DNA from: an uncultured Carboxylicivirga sp.
Lineage (GTDB): Bacteria > Bacteroidota > Bacteroidia > Bacteroidales > Marinilabiliaceae
Length of the DNA: 64,000 bases
NCBI GenBank assembly: GCA_947503525.1
Contig: CANNEA010000002.1
Coordinates: 930,001-994,000, forward strand
Reading direction: 5' to 3'
Both the position numbers and the translations under genes were made by a program. The notes below the pieces were generated by a model. That model was given only the letters and a program-made list of their open reading frames with translations. It ran no database searches and was not told the DNA's origin. Positions 8,275-16,210 of this stretch are shown here, piece after piece (positions within the stretch are counted from its first letter, which is position 1; the number at the start of each line of letters is the position of its first letter).

Positions 8275-9615
8275 ATGGCATTATACGAAAAATTAGCATC
8301 AAGTGCAGTATCCTCGAGTGATATTGATAAAGATTTGTTTGACAAATTTAGTGTAAAGAGGGGCTTGCGCAATGCAGATTTTTCTGGAGTACTTGTTGGA
8401 TTAACTACAATAGGTGATGTTGAAGGCTATGATAAGGTAGATGGCAAGATTGTACCGAAGGAAGGTAAATTATTCTACAGAGGTGTAGAATTGAAAGATT
8501 TGGTAAGTGGATTTCAAAACAATAAAAGGCACGGTTATGAAGAAACGGCCTATTTGTTGCTTGCAGGTCAATTACCTGACGCGAAAGAATTGGCTGACTT
8601 TACGGCTACCTTAGCTGAAGAGCGTGAATTGCCTCCATTCTTTTCGAAGAATATGATACTGTCACTCAGAGGGCGCGATATAATGAATATGTTGGCTCGT
8701 TCTGTTCTAGGACTATATACGGCTGATGATAAGGCAGAAGATTTATCTGCCGAGAATTTATTAAAACAGTCCTTAAGTCTGATTGCGAAATTCCCGGTAA
8801 TTGTGGCCTACTCTTATTTTGGAATGCGTCATTCGTTTCAGCGAAAGTCTTTGGTAATACGTCACCCACAACCTGAATTAAGTGTTGCTGAAAATTTCCT
8901 TTACATGCTTAAAGGTGATAACTATTCGAAGCTGGAGGCTGATTTGGTTGACTTGTCTTTGGTAATTCATGCAGAGCATGGAGGAGGAAATAACTCATCG
9001 TTTACCACACGCGTTGTGAGTTCGGCACAAACAGATACCTATTCAGCTATAGCGGCTGCTCTGGGATCACTAAAAGGTGGACTTCATGGAGGTGCCAACC
9101 TTAAGGTGATGGATATGATGGAAAATATTAAAGCCAATGTTTCCAACTGGGCTGATGAACAAGAAGTAGCTGATTACTTAATGAAAATGCTAAATAAAAA
9201 AGCATTTGATGGTACTGGGAAGATATACGGAATAGGACATGCCATTTATACTTATTCCGATCCACGTGCTGTATTGCTTAAAGAAAAGGCAAAAGCTTTA
9301 GCCATTGAAAAAGGCAGATTAGATGAATTTAATTTATATGCTTCCATTGAGAAACTAGCTCCGGAGGTATTTTATAAATTTAAAGGAGCAAATGCTAAAG
9401 TGATTTGTGCGAATGTAGATTTCTACAGTGGCTTTGTATATGACTGTATTGAAATACCAAAAGAAATTTACACGCCTATTTTTGCTGTTTCAAGAATTGC
9501 AGGTTGGTGTGCGCATCGAATTGAAGAAGTTTGTGGTACAAGTAAACGAATTATCAGACCAGCATATAAGAATGTATTAGATCATATTTCATATACTGAA
9601 ATGGATAATAGATAA
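8275..9615 (+). CDS. gltA: Citrate synthase (citrate/2-methylcitrate synthase family)
   Basis: Condenses acetyl-CoA with oxaloacetate. Catalytic regions of the family are visible: HAEHGGGNNSSF (first His), GGLHGGANLKV, GIGHAIYTYSDPRA (second His) and NVDFYSGFVYD (catalytic Asp). At 446 residues, with an N-terminal extension of about 60 residues, it resembles the Bacteroidota/Clostridia form rather than the E. coli hexameric form. Its position 18 bp after argH suggests that synthesis of 2-oxoglutarate-derived glutamate is coordinated with arginine synthesis (inference). A hairpin terminator follows. Some relatives also accept propionyl-CoA, so 2-methylcitrate synthase activity cannot be excluded. 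Confidence 0.9.
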   Translation: MALYEKLASSAVSSSDIDKDLFDKFSVKRGLRNADFSGVLVGLTTIGDVEGYDKVDGKIVPKEGKLFYRGVELKDLVSGFQNNKRHGYEETAYLLLAGQLPDAKELADFTATLAEERELPPFFSKNMILSLRGRDIMNMLARSVLGLYTADDKAEDLSAENLLKQSLSLIAKFPVIVAYSYFGMRHSFQRKSLVIRHPQPELSVAENFLYMLKGDNYSKLEADLVDLSLVIHAEHGGGNNSSFTTRVVSSAQTDTYSAIAAALGSLKGGLHGGANLKVMDMMENIKANVSNWADEQEVADYLMKMLNKKAFDGTGKIYGIGHAIYTYSDPRAVLLKEKAKALAIEKGRLDEFNLYASIEKLAPEVFYKFKGANAKVICANVDFYSGFVYDCIEIPKEIYTPIFAVSRIAGWCAHRIEEVCGTSKRIIRPAYKNVLDHISYTEMDNR

Positions 9616-9636
9616 AGAATTTTGTTGATTGGGTAT

Positions 9637-9677
9637 GAAGGGCTGTTTCAAGGGGGAGATTGATCAGCCCTTCTTTT
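9637..9677 (+). terminator. Rho-independent terminator after gltA
   Basis: Inverted repeat GAAGGGCTG / CAGCCCTTC with a 19-nt intervening segment, followed by TTTT. It ends the argH-gltA unit 22 bp after the citrate synthase stop. Confidence 0.7.
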
Positions 9678-9760
9678 GTATATATATACACCGAATCATT
9701 GAGGATGTTTATAATTATGCATAAAAGGATTAAAAATTAGCCAATCATCTAAATAATTAT

Positions 9761-9768
9761 TACCTTTG
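9761..9768 (+). promoter_or_regulatory. Bacteroidota -7 element (TACCTTTG) upstream of carA
   Basis: TACCTTTG fits the TAnnTTTG consensus and lies 100 bp upstream of the carA start. A strong -33 TTG element is not evident. Transcription from here would run through the hairpin at 9794-9829 before reaching carA. Confidence 0.5.
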
Positions 9769-9793
9769 TATCGCATAAACAAGGTAGATATGC

Positions 9794-9829
9794 ATGCATT
9801 TATCCGATTTTAAGGTAAATGCATTTTTT
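9794..9829 (+). promoter_or_regulatory. Terminator-like hairpin in the carA leader (possible attenuator)
   Basis: ATGCATTTA (9794-9802) and TAAATGCAT (9816-9824) are perfectly complementary. Two more pairs (one G-U) extend the stem inward to 11 bp with a nine-base loop, and six T follow directly. It lies between a promoter element and the carA start, 39 bp before the ATG, where it would stop transcription unless antitermination occurs. The stem is AT-rich, so its strength is uncertain. Confidence 0.45.
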
Positions 9830-9868
9830 CTGTTTTATTGAAAGCAAACGACTTAATTGTCAATAGGT

Positions 9869-10948
9869 ATGCCAGAATTACAAAAGATAAAGTTAGTGTT
9901 GGAAGACGGAACTGTCTTCGAGGGAAAATCGTTTGGATATCATAAATCTGTAGCGGGTGAAGTAGTTTTTAATACTGCAATGACAGGATATCCTGAAAGT
10001 TTAACCGATCCTTCATATGAAGGTCAGATATTGGTTGCCACCTATCCATTAATTGGAAATTATGGTGTTCCAAAAGACGAAAAGGAAAATGGCATTCCTA
10101 AGTTCTACGAATCAGACCGGATTCATATCTCAGGATTAATTATTTCTGATTATTCGTTTGAATATAGCCATTGGAATGCTGAAAATAGCCTTCGCGAATG
10201 GTTAATACAGAATAAAATTCCTGGAATCTTTGATGTTGATACGCGTGAATTAACAAAGATTCTAAGAGAAAAAGGATCAATGTTAGGTAAGATTGAGGTA
10301 GAAGGTGAAGAGCTTGAATTTCATAATCCAAATACTGAAAATCTTGTGGCTAAGGTTAGTATTAAGGAGAAAAAAGTTCATGGTAATGGAAAGCACAAAG
10401 TTGTGCTGGTTGATACCGGTGCCAAGTATAATATCCTGCGTTGTTTGTTGAAGCGTGACACCACGGTTACTGTAGTGCCTTGGGATTATGATTTCACACA
10501 GGATGATTACGATGGCGTAATGTTATCCAATGGTCCTGGTGATCCTCAAATGTGCCCGGATACAGTTAAACATATCCAAAAGGCTATGGAGATCGGCAAA
10601 CCAATATTTGGTATATGTCTTGGCAATCAATTATTAGGTATTGCTTCCGGAGCGTCAACTTATAAATTAAAGTACGGTCATCGCGCACATAATCATCCGG
10701 TTATTAAGGTGGGTACTGATACGTGTTACATTACCAGTCAAAATCACGGATTTGCTATTGACAATGAAACTCTACCAGAAGAGTGGGAACCATCCTACTT
10801 GAACGTGAACGATAAAACCAATGAGGGTATCCGACACAAAAGCAAGCCATTCTTTTCCACGCAGTTTCACCCTGAAGCTTCAAGTGGGCCAACTGACACT
10901 GAATTCCTTTTCGATGAGTTTATTAAATTGATTGAGGAAAGTAAATAG
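9869..10948 (+). CDS. carA: Carbamoyl-phosphate synthase small (glutaminase) subunit
   Basis: Supplies ammonia from glutamine to CarB for carbamoyl phosphate, used in arginine and pyrimidine synthesis. The N-terminal CarA-specific domain (LVLEDGTVFEGKSFG, VVFNTAMTGYPESLTDPSY) is followed by a class I glutamine amidotransferase domain with the nucleophile loop PIFGICLGNQLLG, and with QNHGFAID and TQFHPEAS (catalytic His-x-Glu). I chose ATG 9869, which gives the usual MPELQKIKLVLEDG start; a TTG at 9857 would add four residues. carB is not adjacent. A strong terminator follows. Confidence 0.95.
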   Translation: MPELQKIKLVLEDGTVFEGKSFGYHKSVAGEVVFNTAMTGYPESLTDPSYEGQILVATYPLIGNYGVPKDEKENGIPKFYESDRIHISGLIISDYSFEYSHWNAENSLREWLIQNKIPGIFDVDTRELTKILREKGSMLGKIEVEGEELEFHNPNTENLVAKVSIKEKKVHGNGKHKVVLVDTGAKYNILRCLLKRDTTVTVVPWDYDFTQDDYDGVMLSNGPGDPQMCPDTVKHIQKAMEIGKPIFGICLGNQLLGIASGASTYKLKYGHRAHNHPVIKVGTDTCYITSQNHGFAIDNETLPEEWEPSYLNVNDKTNEGIRHKSKPFFSTQFHPEASSGPTDTEFLFDEFIKLIEESK

Positions 10949-10970
10949 TTTATTCTTAATAGATACTTAG

Positions 10971-11000
10971 AGAGCTATCCAATGGGTAGCTCTTTTTTTT
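10971..11000 (+). terminator. Rho-independent terminator after carA
   Basis: Stem AGAGCTATCC / GGGTAGCTCT (one G-U pair) with a 3-nt loop, followed by seven T. It begins 22 bp after the carA stop. Confidence 0.85.
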
Positions 11001-11092
11001 GTGCATTGGGTAAAGCTCAATCAGACATGGAGTTTATAAATACGATTATTTTGCTATCTTGTATAAGGAGCAAATAACTAAAAATATTCGAT

Positions 11093-11332
11093 ATGGAAGA
11101 TACCAGCGATTTAGTACATATTTTCTGCAATACCCAGTTGACGGTAAATCATTTAAAAAACATCTTGGCTGAGAATGGAATAACATCCTTAATTAAGAAC
11201 GACTATGAATCAGGTAATGCTGCTGGCTTTGTTGCCGGTACATCTGCCAATATTGATTTATACGTTCAAAAGGTGGATGGAGCTAATGCTAAAGATATAG
11301 TTGAGAAATTTAAAGCGTCATTGCAAGAATAA
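11093..11332 (+). CDS. DUF2007-family small protein
   Basis: A 79-residue acidic soluble protein with a ferredoxin-like ACT/DUF2007 pattern: an N-terminal strand (LVHIFCNTQLTVNHLKNIL), the typical 'ENGITSLIKND' segment and a C-terminal strand-helix ending DIVEKFKASL. The family is annotated as putative signal-transducing proteins without proven function. It lies 6 bp upstream of the threonine dehydratase-like gene, so they are probably cotranscribed; a link to amino-acid sensing is only suggestive. There is no signal peptide or membrane segment. Confidence 0.7.
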   Translation: MEDTSDLVHIFCNTQLTVNHLKNILAENGITSLIKNDYESGNAAGFVAGTSANIDLYVQKVDGANAKDIVEKFKASLQE

Positions 11333-11338
11333 TAACTT

Positions 11339-12286
11339 ATGCGAATTCCTTCAGCTGAAGACATAGTATTGGCGTACGAAAGGATTAAACCTTATGTGCA
11401 CAATACTCCGGTGCTAACATGTAATACCATAAATCAGCTGACTGGTGCTGATATTTATTTTAAATGTGAGAACTTTCAGAAAGTTGGTGCTTTTAAATAC
11501 CGAGGGGCGACGAATGCAGTTCTGCAGTTAAACGAAGATCAAAAAAACAAAGGGGTGACAACTCATTCTTCGGGAAATCATGCGGCAGCTTTGGCCTTAG
11601 CTGCATTCAAAAATGGCGTTGAAGCTCATATTGTAATGCCTGAAAATGCACCTGAGATTAAAAAAAGAGCAGTTGCCGGATATGGTGCGAACATCACTTT
11701 TTGTGAAGGAACATTGGAAGCCAGAGAAAGGACAATGACTGAGGTTCAAGAGAGGACTGGAGCAACTGTTGTCCATCCTTATAACCAATATGAAGTGATA
11801 TGTGGGCAGGGAACCGCAGCTCTGGAATTCTGCCAGCACGTTGAAAATTTGGATGTAATAATGACTCCTGTTGGTGGAGGTGGTTTGTTAAGCGGAACAT
11901 CCACCTATATTAAGGGAACCTACCCTAATTTAAAAGTAATGGCCGCAGAACCGGAAATGGCGGATGATGCTTATCAATCATTCACCAAAGGCAAGCTGAT
12001 ACCAGTAGATGGGCCTAAGACAATTGCCGATGGATTAAGAACCTCATTGGGTACTTTGACTTTTGAGGTCATAAGGAATAATGTGGATGAAATTATTACT
12101 GTTTCGGAACAATCAATCATTGAAGCAATGCAATTGATTTGGGAGCGTATGAAAATAATAATTGAACCTTCTTCTGCTGTTCCCTTGGCTGCGATTATGA
12201 ATAATAAAACGCAGTTTAAAGGTGTTAAAGTAGGAATAATCTTAACAGGAGGTAATCTGGATTTAAGTCAATTGCCATTTAAATAA
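11339..12286 (+). CDS. Threonine/serine dehydratase-like PLP enzyme (fold type II)
   Basis: The PLP lysine lies in FQKVGAFKYRGATNAV (around residue 50), the phosphate-binding glycine loop is PVGGGGLLSG (about 180-190), and SSGNHAAALALAAF is the substrate loop. At 315 residues there is no C-terminal ACT-like regulatory domain, so this is not the long biosynthetic IlvA but the short form (catabolic threonine dehydratase or serine racemase type). Product assignment between dehydratase and racemase cannot be made from sequence alone. It overlaps no neighbours, follows DUF2007 by 6 bp and is closed by a hairpin. Confidence 0.82.
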   Translation: MRIPSAEDIVLAYERIKPYVHNTPVLTCNTINQLTGADIYFKCENFQKVGAFKYRGATNAVLQLNEDQKNKGVTTHSSGNHAAALALAAFKNGVEAHIVMPENAPEIKKRAVAGYGANITFCEGTLEARERTMTEVQERTGATVVHPYNQYEVICGQGTAALEFCQHVENLDVIMTPVGGGGLLSGTSTYIKGTYPNLKVMAAEPEMADDAYQSFTKGKLIPVDGPKTIADGLRTSLGTLTFEVIRNNVDEIITVSEQSIIEAMQLIWERMKIIIEPSSAVPLAAIMNNKTQFKGVKVGIILTGGNLDLSQLPFK

Positions 12287-12287
12287 A

Positions 12288-12315
12288 AATGGTTCGCTAA
12301 AGCTAGCGAACCATT
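12288..12315. terminator. Perfect 11-bp hairpin after the dehydratase gene
   Basis: AATGGTTCGCT (12288-12298) and AGCGAACCATT (12305-12315) form a perfect stem with a 6-nt loop, starting two bases after the dehydratase stop codon. No T-tract follows on the plus strand, but the A-run before it would give T after the stem on the minus strand. It may serve as a processing or termination signal. Confidence 0.5.
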
Positions 12316-12490
12316 CGGGGGGTAGTAATAAGCAAAGAATTGAGATTTTTCGCTATTTACGTTGTGTGTTTCAACAACAGCTATCTAAAAAGCAAGATGC
12401 GTGCCATAAAGTGCTCATTAATAATTTTTAATAAAAATTAAGGGACACCAGAGTTGCTGATTATTCATCTGGATTCATAATGTAAAAGCT

Positions 12491-13198
12491 CTATTCTATA
12501 ATATCATCAGTTTCGTCATCACTTTCCTGATACCCTGCAGATAAAAAGGCCTCACCTAATACCATATCCAAAGGAGTAGTAATTTTAATATTTTCGCGGT
12601 TGCCTGCCACTAAATGTATAGTTGATCCATTTGATTCTACTACCGAAGCATCATCTGTAAACAAAGGATTGTATTCTTGCTCGTAAGCTTTTAATAATAA
12701 GTCGGATTTAAATACCTGGGGTGTCTGAACCAATTTTATTGTTGATCTGTCAAGGGCTTTGCTTTTTTCTTCATCAACTACCCTTACTGATTCAAAGGCA
12801 TCTAAAACGGGTATAGCATTGCCAAGAACACTGGCGTGGTGGTAGCAGCGCTTTAAAGTGTCGGGCGAAACAAATGGGCGCACACCATCATGTATTCCTA
12901 TAAGCGCAGGAGTATCAACAATGGCAAGGCCATTTTTAACACTATCAAATCGTGTTGAGCCACCTGTGGTAATGTGGTGTTTGATTGTGAAATTATGCTT
13001 AGTGCATAACTCTCTCCAATAATCAACCTGGTCGCTTGGCAGGACAAGAACAATTTTTACTTCCTCATCAAAATCATGAAAAGTATTTAAAGTATGCATT
13101 AAAACAGGCAAGTCATTAATTTCGAGAAACTGTTTTGGAATTTCACTGCCCATTCTTTTTCCGCTTCCTCCTGCAACAACTATAGCATATTTGAACAT
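12491..13198 (-). CDS. ispD: 2-C-methyl-D-erythritol 4-phosphate cytidylyltransferase
   Basis: Third step of the MEP isoprenoid pathway (MEP plus CTP to CDP-ME). The nucleotidyltransferase loop IVVAGGSGKRMGSEIPKQF opens the protein. IHDGVRPFVS carries the metal-binding Asp, and TPQVFKSDLLLKAYEQ and FTDDASVVESNG are family signatures. I start at the ATG at 13198 so that the glycine loop follows after five residues. An upstream ATG at 13234 would add 12 residues and is less likely. The gene stands alone on the minus strand, divergent from the DUF2461 gene. Confidence 0.93.
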   Translation of the reverse strand: MFKYAIVVAGGSGKRMGSEIPKQFLEINDLPVLMHTLNTFHDFDEEVKIVLVLPSDQVDYWRELCTKHNFTIKHHITTGGSTRFDSVKNGLAIVDTPALIGIHDGVRPFVSPDTLKRCYHHASVLGNAIPVLDAFESVRVVDEEKSKALDRSTIKLVQTPQVFKSDLLLKAYEQEYNPLFTDDASVVESNGSTIHLVAGNRENIKITTPLDMVLGEAFLSAGYQESDDETDDIIE

Positions 13199-13339
13199 TA
13201 GCCTTTGTGTAAAATGGATATTAGTCTCTTCCAAAAATACACTACCTGTTAAAATGAAACAAATATGTCTTCAAACAAATCGCGCTATTTGTTTGTAATT
13301 AAGATTTCACTAATTTACTTTCCATAAAAAAGAGAAGAT

Positions 13340-14020
13340 ATGATTGATGCAAGTGTTTACGAATTTCTAAGCTTACTAAAAGATAATAACAACCGCGAAT
13401 GGTTTGCTGAAAATAAACCTGTATTTCAGGCAGCTAAACTATCTTTTGAAAATTCAATTAAAGAATTCATTAGCATTGTACACGATATTGATCCTTCAAT
13501 TGGATCGCTGGAAGTTAAGGAATGTGTATTTAGAATTTACAAAGACACAAGATTCTCGAAAGATAAAACGCCTTATAAAACCAATATGGGCGCCTATGTC
13601 GTAAATGGAGGAAGAAAAAGTCCTAAGGGCGGATATTATATTCATATTGAACCGGGAGCTTCGTTTATTGCCGGAGGTATTTATTGTCCACCATCTGATG
13701 TACTTAAAAAGGTGCGTAAGGAGGTTTACAATTTTGCTGATGAATATAAAGCTATCATTAATGATAAGAAGTTTGTTAAGTTATTTCCGGAGTTTTATCA
13801 GGATAAATTAAAAATGGCTCCAAAGGGCTTCCCAAAAGATTTTGAGGATATTGATTTATTAAAATATAAATCCTACATCGTTTCGCATTCGCTTACTGAT
13901 AATGAAATGACCGACGCAAATGGAAAGAAAATTATTAAGGATGCCATTAAAACTCTAAAGCCTCTAAATGATTTTATTAACCGGGGTATAGCTGCCGAGG
14001 ATGAAGAAATAAATTTGTAG
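13340..14020 (+). CDS. DUF2461-family protein
   Basis: A 226-residue soluble protein matching the DUF2461 (TIGR02453) family: an N-terminal FLSLLKDNNNREWFAENK motif, the central FRIYKDTRFSKDKTPYKTNMGA motif, then GGYYIHIEPGASFIAGGIY. The function of the family is not established. Members are widespread in Bacteroidota and usually single genes. Here it is followed 49 bp later by a LarC-like gene on the same strand. The ATG at 13340 gives the standard N-terminus. Confidence 0.85.
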   Translation: MIDASVYEFLSLLKDNNNREWFAENKPVFQAAKLSFENSIKEFISIVHDIDPSIGSLEVKECVFRIYKDTRFSKDKTPYKTNMGAYVVNGGRKSPKGGYYIHIEPGASFIAGGIYCPPSDVLKKVRKEVYNFADEYKAIINDKKFVKLFPEFYQDKLKMAPKGFPKDFEDIDLLKYKSYIVSHSLTDNEMTDANGKKIIKDAIKTLKPLNDFINRGIAAEDEEINL

Positions 14021-14069
14021 CCATATTTTTAAAGTAGTACACACAAAATACAATAATCGAAAATTATAT

Positions 14070-14858
14070 ATGCAATTAATTATAGATCCTACCGGTGGAA
14101 TGGCCGGAGATATGTTTGCAGCAGCGCTTATTTCAGCCGGGGCAGATGAAACAAAGATGATAGATGCCATGTTGTTGGCAGCCAATAAAATTGGGACGGC
14201 AAAGATAAGTACTTCCCTTACCAATGATGATTCGCTACGTCTGCATATGGAAGTTGAACATAGCCATGGACACCTTTCGGGACATAAGGCATATCATTTA
14301 CTTGAAGATATTTTTGAAGAACTACAAATAAGCGATCAATACAAGGAATTTGGTTTTAAAGCCTTGGATGTATTGGTGAAAGCAGAAATTAAAGCGCACA
14401 AAGAAAATACTTTTCTAACGGATCATATTCATGCTCACACCCATGATGACGGGCATTCTCACACCCATGAACATCATCATGAAGATGCCTTCTTGCATGA
14501 GGCACAGGATATATTAATTGATATAACGGGGGCAGCTTTTGGATTGCAATTGCTGAAGTCGCCAACTAAAGCTCTTTTAAAACAGCCGGTCAGTTGGGGC
14601 GGTGGTCACATTACCTTTTCTCACGGGCATCTTCCTGTACCGGCACCAGCCACAAAAATAATCTTTGATCAATATGAGTTAGCAGGTCAAATGGGGCCGA
14701 TTGAAGTAGAGCTATGTACTCCTACAGGAAGTGCAATTTTAGCTGCGCTTTCTGCTACAATTGGAGAATCAGATTCTGGAAATATTGTTTTTAAAGGCTT
14801 TTCAAGAGGTAGTAAGGATTTACCAATTCCGCCCTTAGAAATCCAAATAGTAGATTAA
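14070..14858 (+). CDS. LarC1-like protein (nickel-insertion protein N-terminal domain only), His-rich
   Basis: LarC completes the nickel-pincer cofactor of lactate racemase. The N-terminus IIDPTGGMAGDMFAAALISAG matches the LarC start; the FLHEAQDILIDITGAAFGLQ segment resembles the family's HEVGAxDxIxDIxGAA motif but is altered; GHLPVPAPAT and ELCTPTGSAI are conserved. A His-rich stretch (about residues 118-137) probably binds metal. At 262 residues it corresponds to LarC1 only. The CTP-using LarC2 domain is absent, a terminator follows at once, and no larA, larB or larE is nearby. It may belong to a different metal-related pathway. Confidence 0.75.
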   Translation: MQLIIDPTGGMAGDMFAAALISAGADETKMIDAMLLAANKIGTAKISTSLTNDDSLRLHMEVEHSHGHLSGHKAYHLLEDIFEELQISDQYKEFGFKALDVLVKAEIKAHKENTFLTDHIHAHTHDDGHSHTHEHHHEDAFLHEAQDILIDITGAAFGLQLLKSPTKALLKQPVSWGGGHITFSHGHLPVPAPATKIIFDQYELAGQMGPIEVELCTPTGSAILAALSATIGESDSGNIVFKGFSRGSKDLPIPPLEIQIVD

Positions 14859-14873
14859 AACCTAAGAATTAAA

Positions 14874-14903
14874 AAAGGCTGAACATATAAATGTTCAGCC
14901 TTT
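14874..14903. terminator. Bidirectional terminator between larC-like and crp/fnr-like genes
   Basis: AAAGGCTGAACAT and ATGTTCAGCCTTT form a perfect 13-bp stem with a 4-nt loop, flanked by A-runs and T-rich sequence. It serves two converging genes. Confidence 0.85.
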
Positions 14904-14922
14904 ATAATATTTTGTCGTTTGC

Positions 14923-15630
14923 TTAAATATATACGTTACCGATCTTAATCAGCTTAGGTATATTAATCAGCTTAATCTTACGTCCATTCAATTCGATTAG
15001 CTTATCAGATTTAAATTCTGATAATAAGCGAATAACAGATTCCGTTGCCGTACCAACCATATTGGCTAACTCTTCACGTGTAAGCGAAATTTGCAAGGTA
15101 TGGTCTTCATCTAAATCAAAGGTATCCATTAGAAGAAGTAAAACTTCAGCCAAGCGCTCACGAACGGTTTTTTGTGCAATATCCGTTAAGAACTTATTGG
15201 ATTCTCCCAGTTCACGGCAAGTCAATTTCATTAACGACATGGCAAACTCAGAATTAACCTTTATCAAACTTGTTAAGATTTCGCCAGGTAAGTAGCAAAG
15301 TAATGCATCATTAACAACTTTAGCAGTGGTACATGCTAATTCGTCGCTAATGGTAGATCGAAAACCAATCAAATCTCCATCTTTTGCAAAACGAATAATC
15401 TGTTCCTTTCCGTCGAAACCTGTTTTATATACTTTTAAAATCCCTTTAACAACAATGTAAGTGCCATTGATTCGACTTCCTTCATGGTACAATATATTAC
15501 CACGTTTGTGAAGGGTGCAGCTCATCGATTGTGTAAGAGATTCTAACTCTTCCTCCGTCAATCCATTGAAGATATTGTATGATAACAAATCAACTTCGTC
15601 ATTGAAAGGTACATTTTGGATATTTTTCAT
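14923..15630 (-). CDS. Crp/Fnr-family transcriptional regulator
   Basis: A 235-residue two-domain regulator. A cyclic-nucleotide-binding-type beta-roll covers about residues 18-140 (ILYHEGSRINGTYIVVKGILKV), then a dimer helix and a winged helix (REELANMVGTATESVIRLL). The recognition helix keeps the Glu and Arg that in Crp and Fnr contact the TGA core. The N-terminal Cys cluster of oxygen-sensing Fnr is not seen, so the signal is unknown. The divergent osmC gene is 106 bp away. A TGAT-AAAT-GTCA palindrome lies just downstream of its own promoter element, which suggests autorepression (inference). Confidence 0.88.
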   Translation of the reverse strand: MKNIQNVPFNDEVDLLSYNIFNGLTEEELESLTQSMSCTLHKRGNILYHEGSRINGTYIVVKGILKVYKTGFDGKEQIIRFAKDGDLIGFRSTISDELACTTAKVVNDALLCYLPGEILTSLIKVNSEFAMSLMKLTCRELGESNKFLTDIAQKTVRERLAEVLLLLMDTFDLDEDHTLQISLTREELANMVGTATESVIRLLSEFKSDKLIELNGRKIKLINIPKLIKIGNVYI

Positions 15631-15657
15631 AACAAGAACTACTGAAATTTAAAAAAG

Positions 15658-15669
15658 TGATAAATGTCA
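15658..15669. promoter_or_regulatory. Crp/Fnr-type operator candidate TGATAAATGTCA
   Basis: A near-perfect palindrome between the divergent crp/fnr-like and osmC genes. Relative to the regulator's own TATCTTTG element (minus strand) it lies just downstream of the expected transcription start, and relative to the osmC element it lies about 35 bp upstream. The same core with the same AAAT spacer is at 6676-6687. Confidence 0.5.
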
Positions 15670-15679
15670 TAAAACATGC

Positions 15680-15687
15680 CAAAGATA
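15680..15687 (-). promoter_or_regulatory. -7 element (TATCTTTG) of the crp/fnr-like gene
   Basis: The minus-strand TATCTTTG fits TAnnTTTG, 50 bp upstream of the regulator's ATG. Confidence 0.55.
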
Positions 15688-15698
15688 TAAAAAGAGAT

Positions 15699-15706
15699 TA
15701 TATTTG
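15699..15706 (+). promoter_or_regulatory. -7 element (TATATTTG) of osmC
   Basis: The plus-strand TATATTTG fits TAnnTTTG, 31 bp upstream of the osmC ATG, in the same small intergenic region as the divergent regulator promoter. Confidence 0.55.
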
Positions 15707-15736
15707 TTATATGTAAATATCTAATAACTTCAATAT

Positions 15737-16150
15737 ATGAAAAGTTCAGTGAATCTTAAGTGGACAGGAAACATGTCTTGGGAGACCGAATTATTTGGTC
15801 ATAAATTAATTTTGGATGCCGGAGAAGAGAATGGTGGAGAAGATAAAGGGCCACGTCCAAAAGTGCTTATGTTAACAGCTTTGGCTGGTTGTACGGGAAT
15901 GGATGTTGTATCTATTTTAAAAAAGATGCGAGTGGAAGTTGAAGATCTTCAGATTATTGTGGAAGGTGACATGACGGAAGAACATCCGAAGTATTACGAA
16001 AAGATGCATGTAATTTATCAGTTTAAGGGTAAGGATTTACCTTTGGATAAATTAGAAAAAGCAGTCAGTCTTTCTGAAGAAAGATACTGTGGGGTTTCGG
16101 CATTATACAAAAAAGCGATACCTGTAACAACCGAAATTAAGGTGGTGTAA
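15737..16150 (+). CDS. OsmC/Ohr-family protein
   Basis: A 137-residue cytosolic protein of the OsmC family, thiol-dependent peroxidases or related proteins. The two conserved cysteines are in LAGCTGMDVV and SEERYCGVSALYK. Length and motif order fit the YhfA-like OsmC subgroup. It is divergent from a Crp/Fnr-family regulator and shares its regulatory region, suggesting control by that protein, possibly in a redox or stress response (inference). It is followed by a strong hairpin shared with pheS. Confidence 0.87.
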   Translation: MKSSVNLKWTGNMSWETELFGHKLILDAGEENGGEDKGPRPKVLMLTALAGCTGMDVVSILKKMRVEVEDLQIIVEGDMTEEHPKYYEKMHVIYQFKGKDLPLDKLEKAVSLSEERYCGVSALYKKAIPVTTEIKVV

Positions 16151-16210
16151 ACGTCGAAAAAATGTTGTTAAACATCTTAGAATCGACGCAGGAAATGCAC
16201 AAATAAAACA

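Noticed and set aside
12316-12490. Possible small RNA between the dehydratase hairpin and ispD
   Set aside because: A weak GTTG/CAAC hairpin and AT-rich sequence only; nothing specific to support a transcript.
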